NCBI RefSeq assembly: GCF_900156725.1
Contig: NZ_FTOI01000017.1
Location: 1 to 61,624 of the forward strand
Direction: 5' to 3'
DNA from: Kaistella chaponensis
GTDB taxonomy: Bacteria; Bacteroidota; Bacteroidia; Flavobacteriales; Weeksellaceae
DNA length: 61,624 nt
Shown: piece by piece, positions 32,647-40,318 of the stretch
Position numbering within the stretch: the stretch's first letter is position 1
Layout of the letters: each line of letters begins with the position of its first letter
Position numbers and translations under genes: made by a program
The notes under the pieces: generated by a model
What the model was told of the DNA's origin: nothing
Databases searched by the model: none
The model's input: only the letters and a program-made list of their open reading frames with translations

Positions 32647-32929
32647 TATAGCTTTCCATTAATTTATTTAACGTTTTCTGAGTAAATGAACTTGATTCTT
32701 TAGAAAAAATATTCAAGATTTTTTCAGAATAAAAACATATTTTTAAATCATCATAATTAACCTCCATAAAAGCAGCAATTTTCTCTAACTTATCTAAACT
32801 GATTTTCTTTTCATTTTTTTCAACTTTACACAAAAAAGAATAATCTACTTCGATTTGAGTTGCCAAATCTTTCTGCGAAATTCCTTTTTCTATTCTATAC
32901 TGTCTTAAAATATCACCGAGTAACTTCAT
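32639..32929 (-). CDS. XRE-family controller protein of the restriction operon
   Basis: A small HTH protein of 96 residues with the ATG start (MKLLGDILRQYRIEKGISQKDLATQIEVDYSFLCKVEKNEKKISLDKLEKIAAFMEV). The frame also opens at a TTG 30 bp upstream, but that codon is part of a perfect palindrome that looks like the operator, so I use the ATG. The HTH is followed by a short C-terminal helix with FSKESSSFTQKTLNKLME. Its position as first gene, overlapping the first methyltransferase gene, is typical of control (C) proteins of restriction-modification systems or of repressors. It probably binds 32941-32960. Confidence 0.85.
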   Translation of the reverse strand: MKLLGDILRQYRIEKGISQKDLATQIEVDYSFLCKVEKNEKKISLDKLEKIAAFMEVNYDDLKICFYSEKILNIFSKESSSFTQKTLNKLMESYNV

Positions 32930-32940
32930 ATTATTTTTAG

Positions 32941-32960
32941 TTTGACCAAAAGAGGTCAAA
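32941..32960. promoter_or_regulatory. Palindromic operator between the regulator and vsr
   Basis: TTTGACC-AAAAGA-GGTCAAA is a perfect dyad with seven-base arms, 11 bp upstream of the regulator's ATG and 70 bp from the divergent vsr start. It is a C-box-like site through which the HTH protein could control both directions. Confidence 0.7.
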
Positions 32961-33030
32961 AATAATTAAAAATACCGTAAGTTTCAATAAGAAAAGATTA
33001 AATAAATTTACTATTTTAAATACTTAAACA

Positions 33031-33468
33031 ATGAGTGACCGTCACACGCATGAACAGAGGAGATATAATATGCAGCAGATAAAAGGGAAAGACACCAAAC
33101 CAGAGATTTCGCTCAGAAAATTACTTTTTGGAGATGGTTTCAGATATAGAATCAACGACCGTAAGTTGCCTGGAAAACCAGATATAGTTCTGAAAAAATA
33201 CAATACGGTAATTTTTGTAAACGGATGTTTTTGGCATGGCCATCAGAATTGTCGGTATTTTGTAGTTCCTAAAACCAGAACGGAATTCTGGACTGATAAA
33301 ATTAAGGGGAACAAGGAACGAGACCACCGCAATATTTTACTGTTAAAAGAAGCAGGATGGAATGTGGTAACGGTATGGGAGTGTGAACTCAAAAAAATTA
33401 TGATCGATGATACTTTGAATAAAGTAAAAGAAAAAATAAAAGAATCTATTGACCTTCCTTCAAAATAA
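33031..33468 (+). CDS. vsr: Very short patch repair endonuclease
   Basis: A 145-residue Vsr nuclease that nicks beside T:G mismatches created when 5-methylcytosine deaminates. The opening MSDRHTHEQRRYNMQQIKGKDTKPEISLRKLLF, the catalytic LPGKPDIVLKKYNTVIFVNGCFWHGH (catalytic Asp in KPDIV, zinc ligands in the CFWHGH...C segment) and the C-terminal GWNVVTVWECEL are all standard. It reads rightward, opposite to the methyltransferase operon, across the shared operator. It therefore protects the host against mutations caused by the two m5C enzymes. Its 3' end overlaps the convergent HTH gene by 23 bp. Confidence 0.95.
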   Translation: MSDRHTHEQRRYNMQQIKGKDTKPEISLRKLLFGDGFRYRINDRKLPGKPDIVLKKYNTVIFVNGCFWHGHQNCRYFVVPKTRTEFWTDKIKGNKERDHRNILLLKEAGWNVVTVWECELKKIMIDDTLNKVKEKIKESIDLPSK

Positions 33469-33703
33469 TTTCAAAATTCAGAAAATCTGCAAAGCGCGAA
33501 AGATAATCAATACTGAAATTAAACTTGCCACTTTCTATTTTGGAAATTGTAGAACGGCTTATACTCATTCGTTCAGCCAGCTGTTCTTGAGTTAATCCTC
33601 TGCCTTCACGTATCTGTTTGATAGACAACCCTATTTCTAAGCGAAAAACATGGGGATTATTTTCAGTTGAGCTATCAGATAACTGAATATTAGTTTTACT
33701 CAT
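33446..33703 (-). CDS. XRE-family transcriptional regulator
   Basis: An 85-residue protein with a C-terminal helix-turn-helix: IGLSIKQIREGRGLTQEQLAERMSISRSTISKIESGKFNFSIDYLSRFADFLNFEI. The N-terminal 28 residues are polar and probably flexible. Its 3' end overlaps the vsr gene tail to tail by 23 bp. Directly upstream on the same strand, three bases away, is an 80-residue unknown protein, and these may form a small operon with the gene at 33985. It may act as antitoxin or regulator of that group. Direct evidence for the target is lacking. Confidence 0.85.
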   Translation of the reverse strand: MSKTNIQLSDSSTENNPHVFRLEIGLSIKQIREGRGLTQEQLAERMSISRSTISKIESGKFNFSIDYLSRFADFLNFEIILKEGQ

Positions 33704-33706
33704 TCC

Positions 33707-33949
33707 TTAACCCTGAATGATCTGCTTGGTAATAATCTCAATCGCTAATTCTTTACTGACCGTATTTCCAAACTCCTGCAAGGAATCTTCGTCTCGGTAC
33801 ACACCATTTCTGTCATTCCAACAGAGCCATTCTATTAAATCAAGTCTTGACCAGGAATTTAATTCATTTTCCAAATCAGCACCTTGCAATTCCATGAGTT
33901 TATAGTATGGATGTTTGAGTTTTTCTTCTTCGTTTAAATAGATATTCAT
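33707..33949 (-). CDS. Small acidic protein of unknown function
   Basis: An 80-residue soluble protein rich in Glu, Leu and Trp (ENELNSWSRLDLIEWLCWNDRNGVYRDEDSLQEFGNTVSKELAIEII). No known domain is recognised. The start MNIYLNEEEKLKHPYYKLMELQ looks genuine, with a tight three-base spacing to the following HTH gene, which supports a real coupled gene. It could be a toxin or accessory protein for the HTH regulator, or an element maintenance protein; no motif decides this. Confidence 0.6.
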   Translation of the reverse strand: MNIYLNEEEKLKHPYYKLMELQGADLENELNSWSRLDLIEWLCWNDRNGVYRDEDSLQEFGNTVSKELAIEIITKQIIQG

Positions 33950-33984
33950 GATGATTTATTTTAAGATTACAGGTAGATGAATTA

Positions 33985-34386
33985 CTAGGGAGTAACATAT
34001 AATGTCCCCATATGCTCGTTCCCTTTATCATCAAGAATAGTAAGCCACACATTGGTTTCTACGCCATGTATCCCTTTTGAAAGATCAAGATTTATTTTCT
34101 GTTCGCTCACCTTTATAACCTTTCCCACAACCTGAGAGAAGTCTGATTTATTAATGGTTACTATATGTCCGGTCAAATCAGAAGTATCTACTTCAATGAC
34201 TTCCAAATCTGAAAGCAATACTGTATTAACAGGAGGGAAAGATAAGCCAGTGTTTAAAGCCTTAATGTCAACACGCGATCTTTCGCCATCCTCTTTTATC
34301 TCTAAAACAACATATTGCTGATCTGGATTTTCATCTGCGAGTGGAGAATGAAATTTTACAATCTGTCCTTCCTTTGTGGGTACCAT
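33985..34386 (-). CDS. Beta-rich protein of unknown function
   Basis: A 133-residue soluble protein with strong alternation of hydrophobic residues (GQIVKFHSPLADENPDQQYVVLEIKEDGERSRVDIKALNTGLSFPPVNTVLLSDLEVI, then GHIVTINKSDFSQVVGKVIKVSEQKINLDLS). It resembles one or two small beta-barrel (SH3/KOW-like) domains. The opening pattern is common among accessory proteins of Bacteroidetes conjugative or mobilizable elements, which I recall but cannot verify here. It lies 35 bp upstream of the 80-residue protein on the same strand. No catalytic residues are visible. Confidence 0.6.
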   Translation of the reverse strand: MVPTKEGQIVKFHSPLADENPDQQYVVLEIKEDGERSRVDIKALNTGLSFPPVNTVLLSDLEVIEVDTSDLTGHIVTINKSDFSQVVGKVIKVSEQKINLDLSKGIHGVETNVWLTILDDKGNEHMGTLYVTP

Positions 34387-34572
34387 AATTTAGATTTTTT
34401 AATAAAGTAAAGTTAGTCAATTTTTACGAGTGTGCAATATAATGAACAAATATTTATCAACCTATCTATAAAAATAATCATAGGTAAAAACATAATATTT
34501 TTAAAATTGTTAAAATTATGTCCAATATAGCACTGGTTATCAGTGAAGAATTAAAAAACAAACATAAGTAAA

Positions 34573-34604
34573 ATGTCCAGTTTATTATTTAAAAAACTGG
34601 ACAT
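34573..34604. terminator. Long hairpin between two gene groups
   Basis: ATGTCCAGTTT and AAACTGGACAT are perfect 11-base arms 10 bases apart, in the 268-bp gap between two leftward gene groups. The T run is weak, so it could be a terminator or a protein-binding dyad. Just upstream is a 17-codon frame beginning MSNIALVISEELKNK (34517-34570) that ends at the hairpin and is probably a gene remnant. Confidence 0.45.
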
Positions 34605-34654
34605 CAATATATAATTATTAATCAATTTAGCAATCAAAACTGTATACGGAACGA

Positions 34655-35293
34655 TCATTTTACTTCAACCTTCGCCTCATACCCATCTTTAAATCGCAGA
34701 AAATCTTCTGCTTTTTTAGGATTATTCTTAATCCATAATTGCATCAATTTAGTATTTTCACTCAAAGCTTTCACCTCATTTTCATTATATATTTTTTTCC
34801 CTTCATCAGCAATTTCATTTAAAATATCTGCTCTAATTTCACTTTTTGATCGAATACTTTCTTTATACCAATTCGTAGTAAAGTTGATAGTAATAACTAA
34901 TATTAAAATTCCTAAAATCATCGTTCCTATTCCGCACCATGTTAAGCTTTTCATTTCTTTTATTTTTGAATCTATCTTTTCCAAATGTTCCACCGTTTCT
35001 GGCGCAAGAAATGCTTCGATTTTGGTCGGAATATTTTTTAAGAATTCAGTTCTTTTTACAGATTCTAATTCATGAAATTTCATTGCATCTTCATATGTCT
35101 CGCCAACCGCTTCAAAATCTAATTGAGTCTGACCCATGATAGTTAAGTGATCTTCCAATGCAAATGCTAATTTTGAATAAATTTCAATTCTATTATTATT
35201 TGATTTTATATTGTCTTCGTTCGACCTGATCACCTTTTCTAAAAGTTCAAATCCATCAGATTTTGATTCTTCAATTTGATCATCGTTTTCCAT
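34655..35293 (-). CDS. Membrane protein of the mobilization operon
   Basis: A 212-residue protein. The N-terminal ~115 residues are helical and coiled-coil-like (GFELLEKVIRSNEDNIKSNNNRIEIYSKLAFALEDHLTIM and PETVEHLEKIDSKIKEMK), followed by one membrane segment (GIGTMILGILILVITINFT) and an 80-residue charged C-terminal domain (DEGKKIYNENEVKALSENTKLMQLWIKNNPKKAEDFLRFKDGYE). It follows the relaxase gene by 11 bp on the same strand, as similar proteins do in many Bacteroidetes mobilization cassettes. The likely role is linking the relaxosome to the membrane or to a helper transfer apparatus (inference). Confidence 0.65.
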   Translation of the reverse strand: MENDDQIEESKSDGFELLEKVIRSNEDNIKSNNNRIEIYSKLAFALEDHLTIMGQTQLDFEAVGETYEDAMKFHELESVKRTEFLKNIPTKIEAFLAPETVEHLEKIDSKIKEMKSLTWCGIGTMILGILILVITINFTTNWYKESIRSKSEIRADILNEIADEGKKIYNENEVKALSENTKLMQLWIKNNPKKAEDFLRFKDGYEAKVEVK

Positions 35294-35304
35294 TTTATAT
35301 TTTT

Positions 35305-36453
35305 TTATCGTTTAAATTTTTTCTTCTTTTTCCACCATTCATCTTCCGCTTGTGAAACGTAATTTGGCTTTAGGAGTTCTTCAACTGTTTCCAAAGCAAT
35401 TTCTAATACATTTTCATTCTTGCTACTGGCAGGAAAAACTGATGATTGTGCGGTAGCATTTATTAATTTTTCAATGTTTTGAAAATTACCATCAATTGCA
35501 GAAAGAGAAAATCCCTCGTATTTCTTGTAAAAGAAACCATCTTTCTGCTGATTGGAAGTTGTGGTCGCAACTCTTTTGATCCAGATATCATGAACTTGAT
35601 TAATTTGATTGGGTCGGAATCCGTTTTTATACTGAACTTTCATCGCCCATCCTTGCCGATGCAGATTTTCCCGAAATTCTTTTAAACTGGGTTGAGTTTT
35701 TAATTCCTGAATTAATAAATTTTTTAACTCAAATATATTCTTGATCTCCGCTATTTTGAGATTTGATGTTATCTCCGAAAGTTTATAACCCGGCTTGTAT
35801 TGTCGTTCGGTTTGATGATTGATGTCGCTTTCCAGAATAATTCGCATTCCCGAAATTCCAATCTTTTCATTTTTAGAAAGTTCAGTTAAAAAGCCTCTTT
35901 TCCTCATTTCTGAAATTAATTCATCAAAATTATTGGAGCACTTCAAACTCTGAATTAGATTTTTTAGCATTTCTGCTTTCTTTTCAATTCCAATTTCTAC
36001 ATCGGTTTTCAGATTTCGTTCCTGACAAATTTGGCGGACTGCTTCACCGAATCTTTCACCAATTTTACGCGATTTTACCGTACATTTTCCATGAATATTC
36101 ATTCTATTGACCACAAAATGAATGTGTTTTTGTTTAGTGCTGTTGTGGATATCCAAGCGGTATTGATTTCTATCTGTAACTCCAATCTTCTGCAATGCTT
36201 CAATTGAAATTTCAGTTAATTCTTCATCTGATAATTGCTTTGTGTTTTCAGTAGGTGGGGAAATATATCCAGTTAAAGCCCACTTTTTCACTTTTGAATT
36301 TCTGTCTGCTACCGTTTTCATTTCCTGGTATTGTTGTTCCGGATTGCTGCTCAAAAGAAAATTAGATGCAGCAGCGATTGCCGTTCCTTTATCGTTCCCA
36401 TTATATTCCAGCGCAATTTTAGAGATCATTCTAGTTGTTGCTGAATTATTCAT
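35305..36453 (-). CDS. Relaxase/mobilization nuclease (MobA-like, MOBP type)
   Basis: A 382-residue relaxase that would nick the element's oriT and lead the strand into a recipient. The relaxase domain occupies the first ~170 residues: a starting ATTRMISKIALEYNGND segment, WALTGYISPPT, and the metal-binding KHIHFVVNRMN motif (His110 and His112). The Tyr nucleophile is not obvious to the eye and may be one of the early Tyr residues. The C-terminal half is charged and ends EDEWWKKKKKFKR. It overlaps the MobC-like gene upstream by eight bases. No transfer apparatus is encoded, so movement would need a helper. Confidence 0.9.
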   Translation of the reverse strand: MNNSATTRMISKIALEYNGNDKGTAIAAASNFLLSSNPEQQYQEMKTVADRNSKVKKWALTGYISPPTENTKQLSDEELTEISIEALQKIGVTDRNQYRLDIHNSTKQKHIHFVVNRMNIHGKCTVKSRKIGERFGEAVRQICQERNLKTDVEIGIEKKAEMLKNLIQSLKCSNNFDELISEMRKRGFLTELSKNEKIGISGMRIILESDINHQTERQYKPGYKLSEITSNLKIAEIKNIFELKNLLIQELKTQPSLKEFRENLHRQGWAMKVQYKNGFRPNQINQVHDIWIKRVATTTSNQQKDGFFYKKYEGFSLSAIDGNFQNIEKLINATAQSSVFPASSKNENVLEIALETVEELLKPNYVSQAEDEWWKKKKKFKR

Positions 36454-36904
36454 CCGCTATTTTTTGCTTGTTTTTAGAATATAAATACTGACGAATGAGT
36501 TCGATTATTTCTTCGATTTCAACAATAATTTTCTTTTTATTTGAGAAAATATTCCATTCTCTATGGCGCAATAAATTTTTAATCCTTTTAAAATTATTTC
36601 CGTACTCCAACAAAATTTCATCAGTTTTAAATTCATCAATTTTCAGCACTTTTCCCTGGTAAACCATTCGGGCAAAAGTTGATAATTTCAACTTTACTTT
36701 CTCGGCTTTTTCAAACTCAACCTGATATTCACTTTCAGTCATCCTAAAGGAAATTATTCTCGTTAATTGTGGATCAGATTTCTTTTTCAAACCACCTCTT
36801 CTACCTAAATCTTTGAAGTGATTTTTTCTTTTTTCAGCAGTTAATTTTTGCTCATTTTCCTCGGTTGCCCTTTGCACAAATTTTTTAAAAAAATCTTCTT
36901 TCAT
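36446..36904 (-). CDS. MobC-like relaxosome accessory protein
   Basis: A 152-residue DNA-binding protein of the MobC type. After a charged N-terminal region (FKDLGRRGGLKKKSDPQLTR) comes a ribbon-helix-helix-like segment ISFRMTESEYQVEFEKAEKVKLKLSTFARMVYQGKVL. The C-terminal half contains YGNNFKRIKNLLRH, the hallmark NLNQ-like helix of MobC proteins. It binds near oriT and assists the relaxase. It overlaps the relaxase gene by eight bases and is preceded by a 250-bp non-coding region that is the best place for oriT. Confidence 0.88.
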   Translation of the reverse strand: MKEDFFKKFVQRATEENEQKLTAEKRKNHFKDLGRRGGLKKKSDPQLTRIISFRMTESEYQVEFEKAEKVKLKLSTFARMVYQGKVLKIDEFKTDEILLEYGNNFKRIKNLLRHREWNIFSNKKKIIVEIEEIIELIRQYLYSKNKQKIADE

Positions 36905-37152
36905 GTTTTAATTTTTATTTTATTATTTACAGTAAATTGTATTTCTGACGATAGGAAGAAATCAAAAATCCCAGTTTTATAAAAAGCGTGAAACGCTTAT
37001 TGTAAACAATGGGTACTTTTTGCACTACCATCTAACCATATTCTACCTGAATCTATTTTACACAGGTTGGTTTAGGTTGCACCTGCGTAAAAAGAACACA
37101 GGCTGAAATCTTCCATAATTTTTATATCTCATTTTACCTGTGTTCATTTTCC
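36905..37152. other. Candidate oriT region
   Basis: Non-coding DNA directly upstream of the mobC-relaxase operon. It contains AAGCGT-GAA-ACGCTT (36984-36998), a tight perfect inverted repeat, and a second pair GAACACAGG (37094-37102) / CCTGTGTTC (37137-37145). Between them are near-direct repeats of an ACACAGG core. Inverted repeats next to the mobilization genes are the usual layout of oriT; the nick site cannot be fixed from sequence alone. Confidence 0.5.
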
Positions 37153-38031
37153 TCACCTTCTTTTGTATTTCAACTGTCTTTCATTTGATGGATTTTCTTG
37201 AATCAACCAATCATTTAAGTCCTTAAAATCGGAATACAAAATCCGACAATCTTCGGCATTTTCGTTTTCACTTTTTATCATTTCAACGGCTCGATTTCCA
37301 GCTTCGTCATTATCGAAATAGAGTTCTAATTTTTCATAATTTTTAATTGTATTTTTAATTTTAGCAATCATAGAAACTGAATTCAAAATGAGGTAATCCG
37401 AAGCTTCTTTTTCCAGATAATTCTCAACATTCTTAAAGGAAAGAAAATCAAAAAAGCCCTCGAAAATCCTGATAGAATTTGAGTCAATATTTATGATTGA
37501 AATATCTTTTTTACCCAAACAAATTTTAGAATATGCATTTCGAATTTCATAACCATCAGAATCATTTTTAAAACCTATTCCGAAATAATTTTTACCATTC
37601 ATTTGATAATGGATTTCTTTAATATATTCAGTTTGATTTTCTACTTTTCGACTATTCAAATATTCTAACAAAGCATGATGCCCAATTTCTTTTACTTCAG
37701 TTATTTCGTATGTTTTTAATGGGTTTTCAAATTTTCTGTTCGGAGTTTTTTGATTTTGAAAAGAAGAAAAATTTTGATTTTCTGCCCAATTTAAAACCTC
37801 GCTTATCGAAGTATTTAAATATCTCTTCATAAAATCGATATTGTTTCCGCCAATTCCTTCTGAAAATAAATACCATATATTGAGGCGTTTATTGAGTTTA
37901 AAAGATGCGTGGTTTTCTGTTGCAAATGGATTAAGATACCAAGCTTCTTTTTCATTTTGTTTTGTTGGAAGGTGTCCGATAGCAAGTAGGACTTCTTCCA
38001 ATGGGATTGTATTAAATTGGTTGCAATTCAT
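37153..38031 (-). CDS. TOPRIM-domain DNA primase of the element
   Basis: A 292-residue replication protein. The N-terminal half resembles the CHC2 zinc-finger region of DnaG-like primases in layout (PLEEVLLAIGHLPTKQNEKEAWYLNPFATENHASFKLNKRLNIWYLFSEGIGGNNIDFMKRY) but lacks the zinc-binding Cys/His set. The C-terminal TOPRIM fold has the Glu motif IRIFEGFFDFLSF, then LELYFDNDEAGNRA with the metal-binding Asp residues, and DLNDWLI. Such short primases are standard in Bacteroidetes mobilizable elements and plasmids. It pairs with the SF3 helicase upstream and the iteron-like cluster between them. Confidence 0.88.
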   Translation of the reverse strand: MNCNQFNTIPLEEVLLAIGHLPTKQNEKEAWYLNPFATENHASFKLNKRLNIWYLFSEGIGGNNIDFMKRYLNTSISEVLNWAENQNFSSFQNQKTPNRKFENPLKTYEITEVKEIGHHALLEYLNSRKVENQTEYIKEIHYQMNGKNYFGIGFKNDSDGYEIRNAYSKICLGKKDISIINIDSNSIRIFEGFFDFLSFKNVENYLEKEASDYLILNSVSMIAKIKNTIKNYEKLELYFDNDEAGNRAVEMIKSENENAEDCRILYSDFKDLNDWLIQENPSNERQLKYKRR

Positions 38032-38066
38032 TGTTGTATATTTTCCGGGGTTTCGGTGAGAGATTT

Positions 38067-38220
38067 TTTGTTGAATTGTTGAGGAAACCGTGTAACTTAT
38101 TGATTATATTATATTTACTCCCTCAACAAACACTCAACAATTCAACAAACTTGAGTATTATTGCTCAACAAACCCTCAACAAAATTGAGGATATAAAAGT
38201 TTGTTGAGAACTTTGTTGAG
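38067..38220. repeat. Iteron-like cluster of CTCAACAAA motifs (candidate replication origin)
   Basis: CTCAACAAA or one-base variants occur at 38122, 38133, 38141, 38164 and 38175 on the plus strand, and as TTTGTTGAG-type inverted copies at 38067, 38075, 38200 and 38212. Several are 11 bp apart, about one helical turn. Two more degenerate copies lie at 38257 and 38265. The cluster sits between the primase and helicase genes, where an origin recognised by the element's own replication proteins would be expected. Confidence 0.7.
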
Positions 38221-38252
38221 ACTTAACTATTTGATTTTCTTTTCATTATCAA

Positions 38253-39482
38253 TCAATTCAACAATTCAACATATTTATTAAGGATAAAATCCTTTTTTAT
38301 GGTGAAATAGCGACCAACTGAATTAGTTTGATAGAATATTCCTGCAAAATCGATGTCGTATCTGATGTAGGTTAAGCCATTTTTTTGCGGCTCCAGTTTC
38401 CAGGTTTCTTTTAGTAGATTTCGAATATCGCTTCTCGTCCAATAAGTTGGGCGAAACATTTTGTTCATCATGTTGAGTAAGTCTTGCGGAACTACACTAA
38501 TTTCTTCATCCTCATTACTTTCAAAGAACTCGTATAGTAATTCTAAGGTTTTCGATTCTAATTTGTTATTGTTCTTGAAAACCAACTTCTGTAGTGCTTT
38601 TGTTCTTATTTCATCCGCAGAAAACCACATTCTTGTTTTCTTTTCAGTTGAGAATTTTCTTTCAATTAAAAACTGAAGAAAATCTGGAATTTCTGAAATG
38701 AGATTCTTTAGAAATTCTGTGTTTTCAGTCTTGATTGTATTGATCTTTAAAATCCAAAACCGGATTTCATTTTCATCGATTTGAATAAAATTTTCTTCAT
38801 TATTGGAACACAAAATAAACTTGGCGAAAAAATCGACTTCTTCTCGGTCTTTTCCTTTGGCTTCTAGTTTATCTTTGTTGGTTGTCGATAGATATTTTAA
38901 TCGTTCTGTAATTTCTTTTTTATCAAAGAATACTTCGTCAATTGCTACAACCAACATTGCTGCCCAATCGGAATTGAATTGGCTGCCGAAAGAATCTCCT
39001 TTGATATAAGTCATATTCAAGCCAAAAATTTCTTTTAACCACTTAATAAAAGTTGTTTTTCCAGTAACTCTTTCTTTAGAGACCAAGCATAAAATCGGTA
39101 GAATTTGTGTTGGAAATTGCAGTAGAATCTTTAAATAATCCAATCCCATTTCCAGTTGTTCACCGAAAATATGCTCCACAAAATTCATTGAAAATGGAAT
39201 GCTATCTATAAAATTTTCCTTGCCAGATGAAGGTAAAAATGGAATTTCATTGTAAATATTATAGAAACCTTGAACGATTTGCGTGTATTCTAAATGCTCT
39301 GGAATACAGCAAAATCCATCATATTTCGGTACTTTAGAAACGTAGGTTTTTCCGTGATCGCTAATTATAGTTTCTCGATTCCATCGAACTAATATGGAAA
39401 TTTTATCACCAGAAATCAATGGTTTTTCTATGGTTTTGTAGTAGGTCGTTCCTACTCGTAAATAGGGAGTTTTATTGCTCAT
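38253..39482 (-). CDS. SF3-type replicative helicase (primase-helicase family)
   Basis: A 409-residue D5/VirE-like helicase. Walker A is LVSKERVTGKTTFIKWL (residues 133-149), Walker B MLVVAIDEV (176-184), and the SF3 sensor motif FILCSNNEEN (222-231), with EIRFWILKI after it. The N-terminal 130 residues include IPFSMNFVEHIFGEQLEMGLDYLKILLQFP, standard for this group. A winged-helix-like C-terminal region (RPTYWTRSDIRNLLKETWKLEPQKNGLTYIRY) follows. It would unwind the element's origin, working with the TOPRIM primase. The repeats downstream are its likely binding sites. Confidence 0.88.
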   Translation of the reverse strand: MSNKTPYLRVGTTYYKTIEKPLISGDKISILVRWNRETIISDHGKTYVSKVPKYDGFCCIPEHLEYTQIVQGFYNIYNEIPFLPSSGKENFIDSIPFSMNFVEHIFGEQLEMGLDYLKILLQFPTQILPILCLVSKERVTGKTTFIKWLKEIFGLNMTYIKGDSFGSQFNSDWAAMLVVAIDEVFFDKKEITERLKYLSTTNKDKLEAKGKDREEVDFFAKFILCSNNEENFIQIDENEIRFWILKINTIKTENTEFLKNLISEIPDFLQFLIERKFSTEKKTRMWFSADEIRTKALQKLVFKNNNKLESKTLELLYEFFESNEDEEISVVPQDLLNMMNKMFRPTYWTRSDIRNLLKETWKLEPQKNGLTYIRYDIDFAGIFYQTNSVGRYFTIKKDFILNKYVELLN

Positions 39483-39581
39483 TTTTCGGGAGTTTTAATG
39501 GTAATACGGAATCGTTAAAAGAAACTTTAAACATTTGATGAAATTTCACATCATCAATTTCTTTTTAATGGATGGGCAGAT

Positions 39582-39857
39582 TTATTTACGCTTCAGACTT
39601 TCTAATTCTTCCACGTTGTAAAAATGTTTGCCACCAAAACCGTATGTGGTAATTCGTCCTTCATTTTTCAGTTGGGCAAAACGTGCTTCAGATAATCTTT
39701 TTCCATGCGTTCCGAGAATTCTTCGTGCTTCTAATCTATCAACAACTTTCCCTTCGTTGTCTTTAGAATTATTTTTATCAATATCCGTTTTTAAACTTCT
39801 TACCTCTTTGATGAGGATTTCAATTGCCATTGGTAATGTTTCGAAAGTAATTTGCAT
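39582..39857 (-). CDS. Small HTH protein, excisionase-like
   Basis: A 91-residue protein common at this position in Bacteroidetes mobile elements. The N-terminal MQITFETLPMAIEILIKEVRSLKTDI helix is followed by KVVDRLEARRILGTHGKRLSEARFAQLKNEGRITTYGFGGKHFYNVEELESLKRK, an HTH_17/MerR-like fold that ends in a wing plus helix. It precedes the helicase gene by about 100 bp on the same strand and may regulate the replication-mobilization genes. Being close to the right end of the element, it is also a candidate directionality factor. Confidence 0.8.
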   Translation of the reverse strand: MQITFETLPMAIEILIKEVRSLKTDIDKNNSKDNEGKVVDRLEARRILGTHGKRLSEARFAQLKNEGRITTYGFGGKHFYNVEELESLKRK

Positions 39858-40242
39858 AATAGTATAATTTTGTATTTTGTGATTAATTGAAAAGTTGAAA
39901 ATTCAACTATTTATTCGATTTGAACACGACAAAATTAGACTGGAAACTCCAGAATTTCATGCTTTGGAATTCATTCTGCAACCACTTTAACTATTCCATT
40001 GTACTTGTGGATTAAATACTATTAAAAAAGAGTTAGCTGGTTTCAAGGAAGTGTTAAAGGATGTTAAGAAAATACAATCCTATAAAATGGATAAATATTT
40101 AAAAAAATAATTATTTAAATTTGAGGCAGTAAATAAAGAATTTGAAATCGAAAATTGCTAATTTGAAAGCTGTTTGATTTTACTAATTGTTAGTAAAATC
40201 TAAAATGGAAATTTGTGGAATTTTTAGGAGAATTTATCTTTT
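39858..40242. other. Non-coding right flank of the element
   Basis: 385 bp without a gene. AT-rich, with the promoter of the HTH-helicase-primase group expected near 39880-39960. No repeat longer than ten bases was noticed apart from the arm sites beyond it. Confidence 0.4.
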
Positions 40243-40264
40243 GCAAGACAAATACAAGACAAAT
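40243..40264. promoter_or_regulatory. Candidate integrase arm-type sites, right end
   Basis: GCAAGACAAAT and ACAAGACAAAT stand in tandem (11-bp period), about 55-75 bp inside attR. The second continues AATTTTTACAA, resembling the left-end site, which continues TTTTACAA. Confidence 0.6.
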
Positions 40265-40282
40265 AATTTTTACAAAAACAAA

Positions 40283-40305
40283 AAACCACTGAAAATCAGT
40301 GGTTT
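40283..40305 (-). terminator. Terminator after tRNA-Ala, supplied by the element
   Basis: AAACCACTGA-AAA-TCAGTGGTTT is a perfect stem. On the minus strand it is followed by TTTTTTGTTTTTG, 15 bp past the tRNA 3' end. It lies inside the element, so it replaces the fhs-side terminator that the insertion moved away. Confidence 0.75.
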
Positions 40306-40318
40306 AAAAATGTAAAAA

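Noticed and set aside
32929..32959. TTG at 32959 as start of the restriction controller protein
   Set aside because: It is part of the palindromic operator, and the extra ten residues are not HTH-like; the ATG at 32929 is preferred.
34517..34570. 17-codon peptide MSNIALVISEELKNK...
   Set aside because: It is too short and ends at a hairpin; most likely the start of a lost gene, not a functional peptide.
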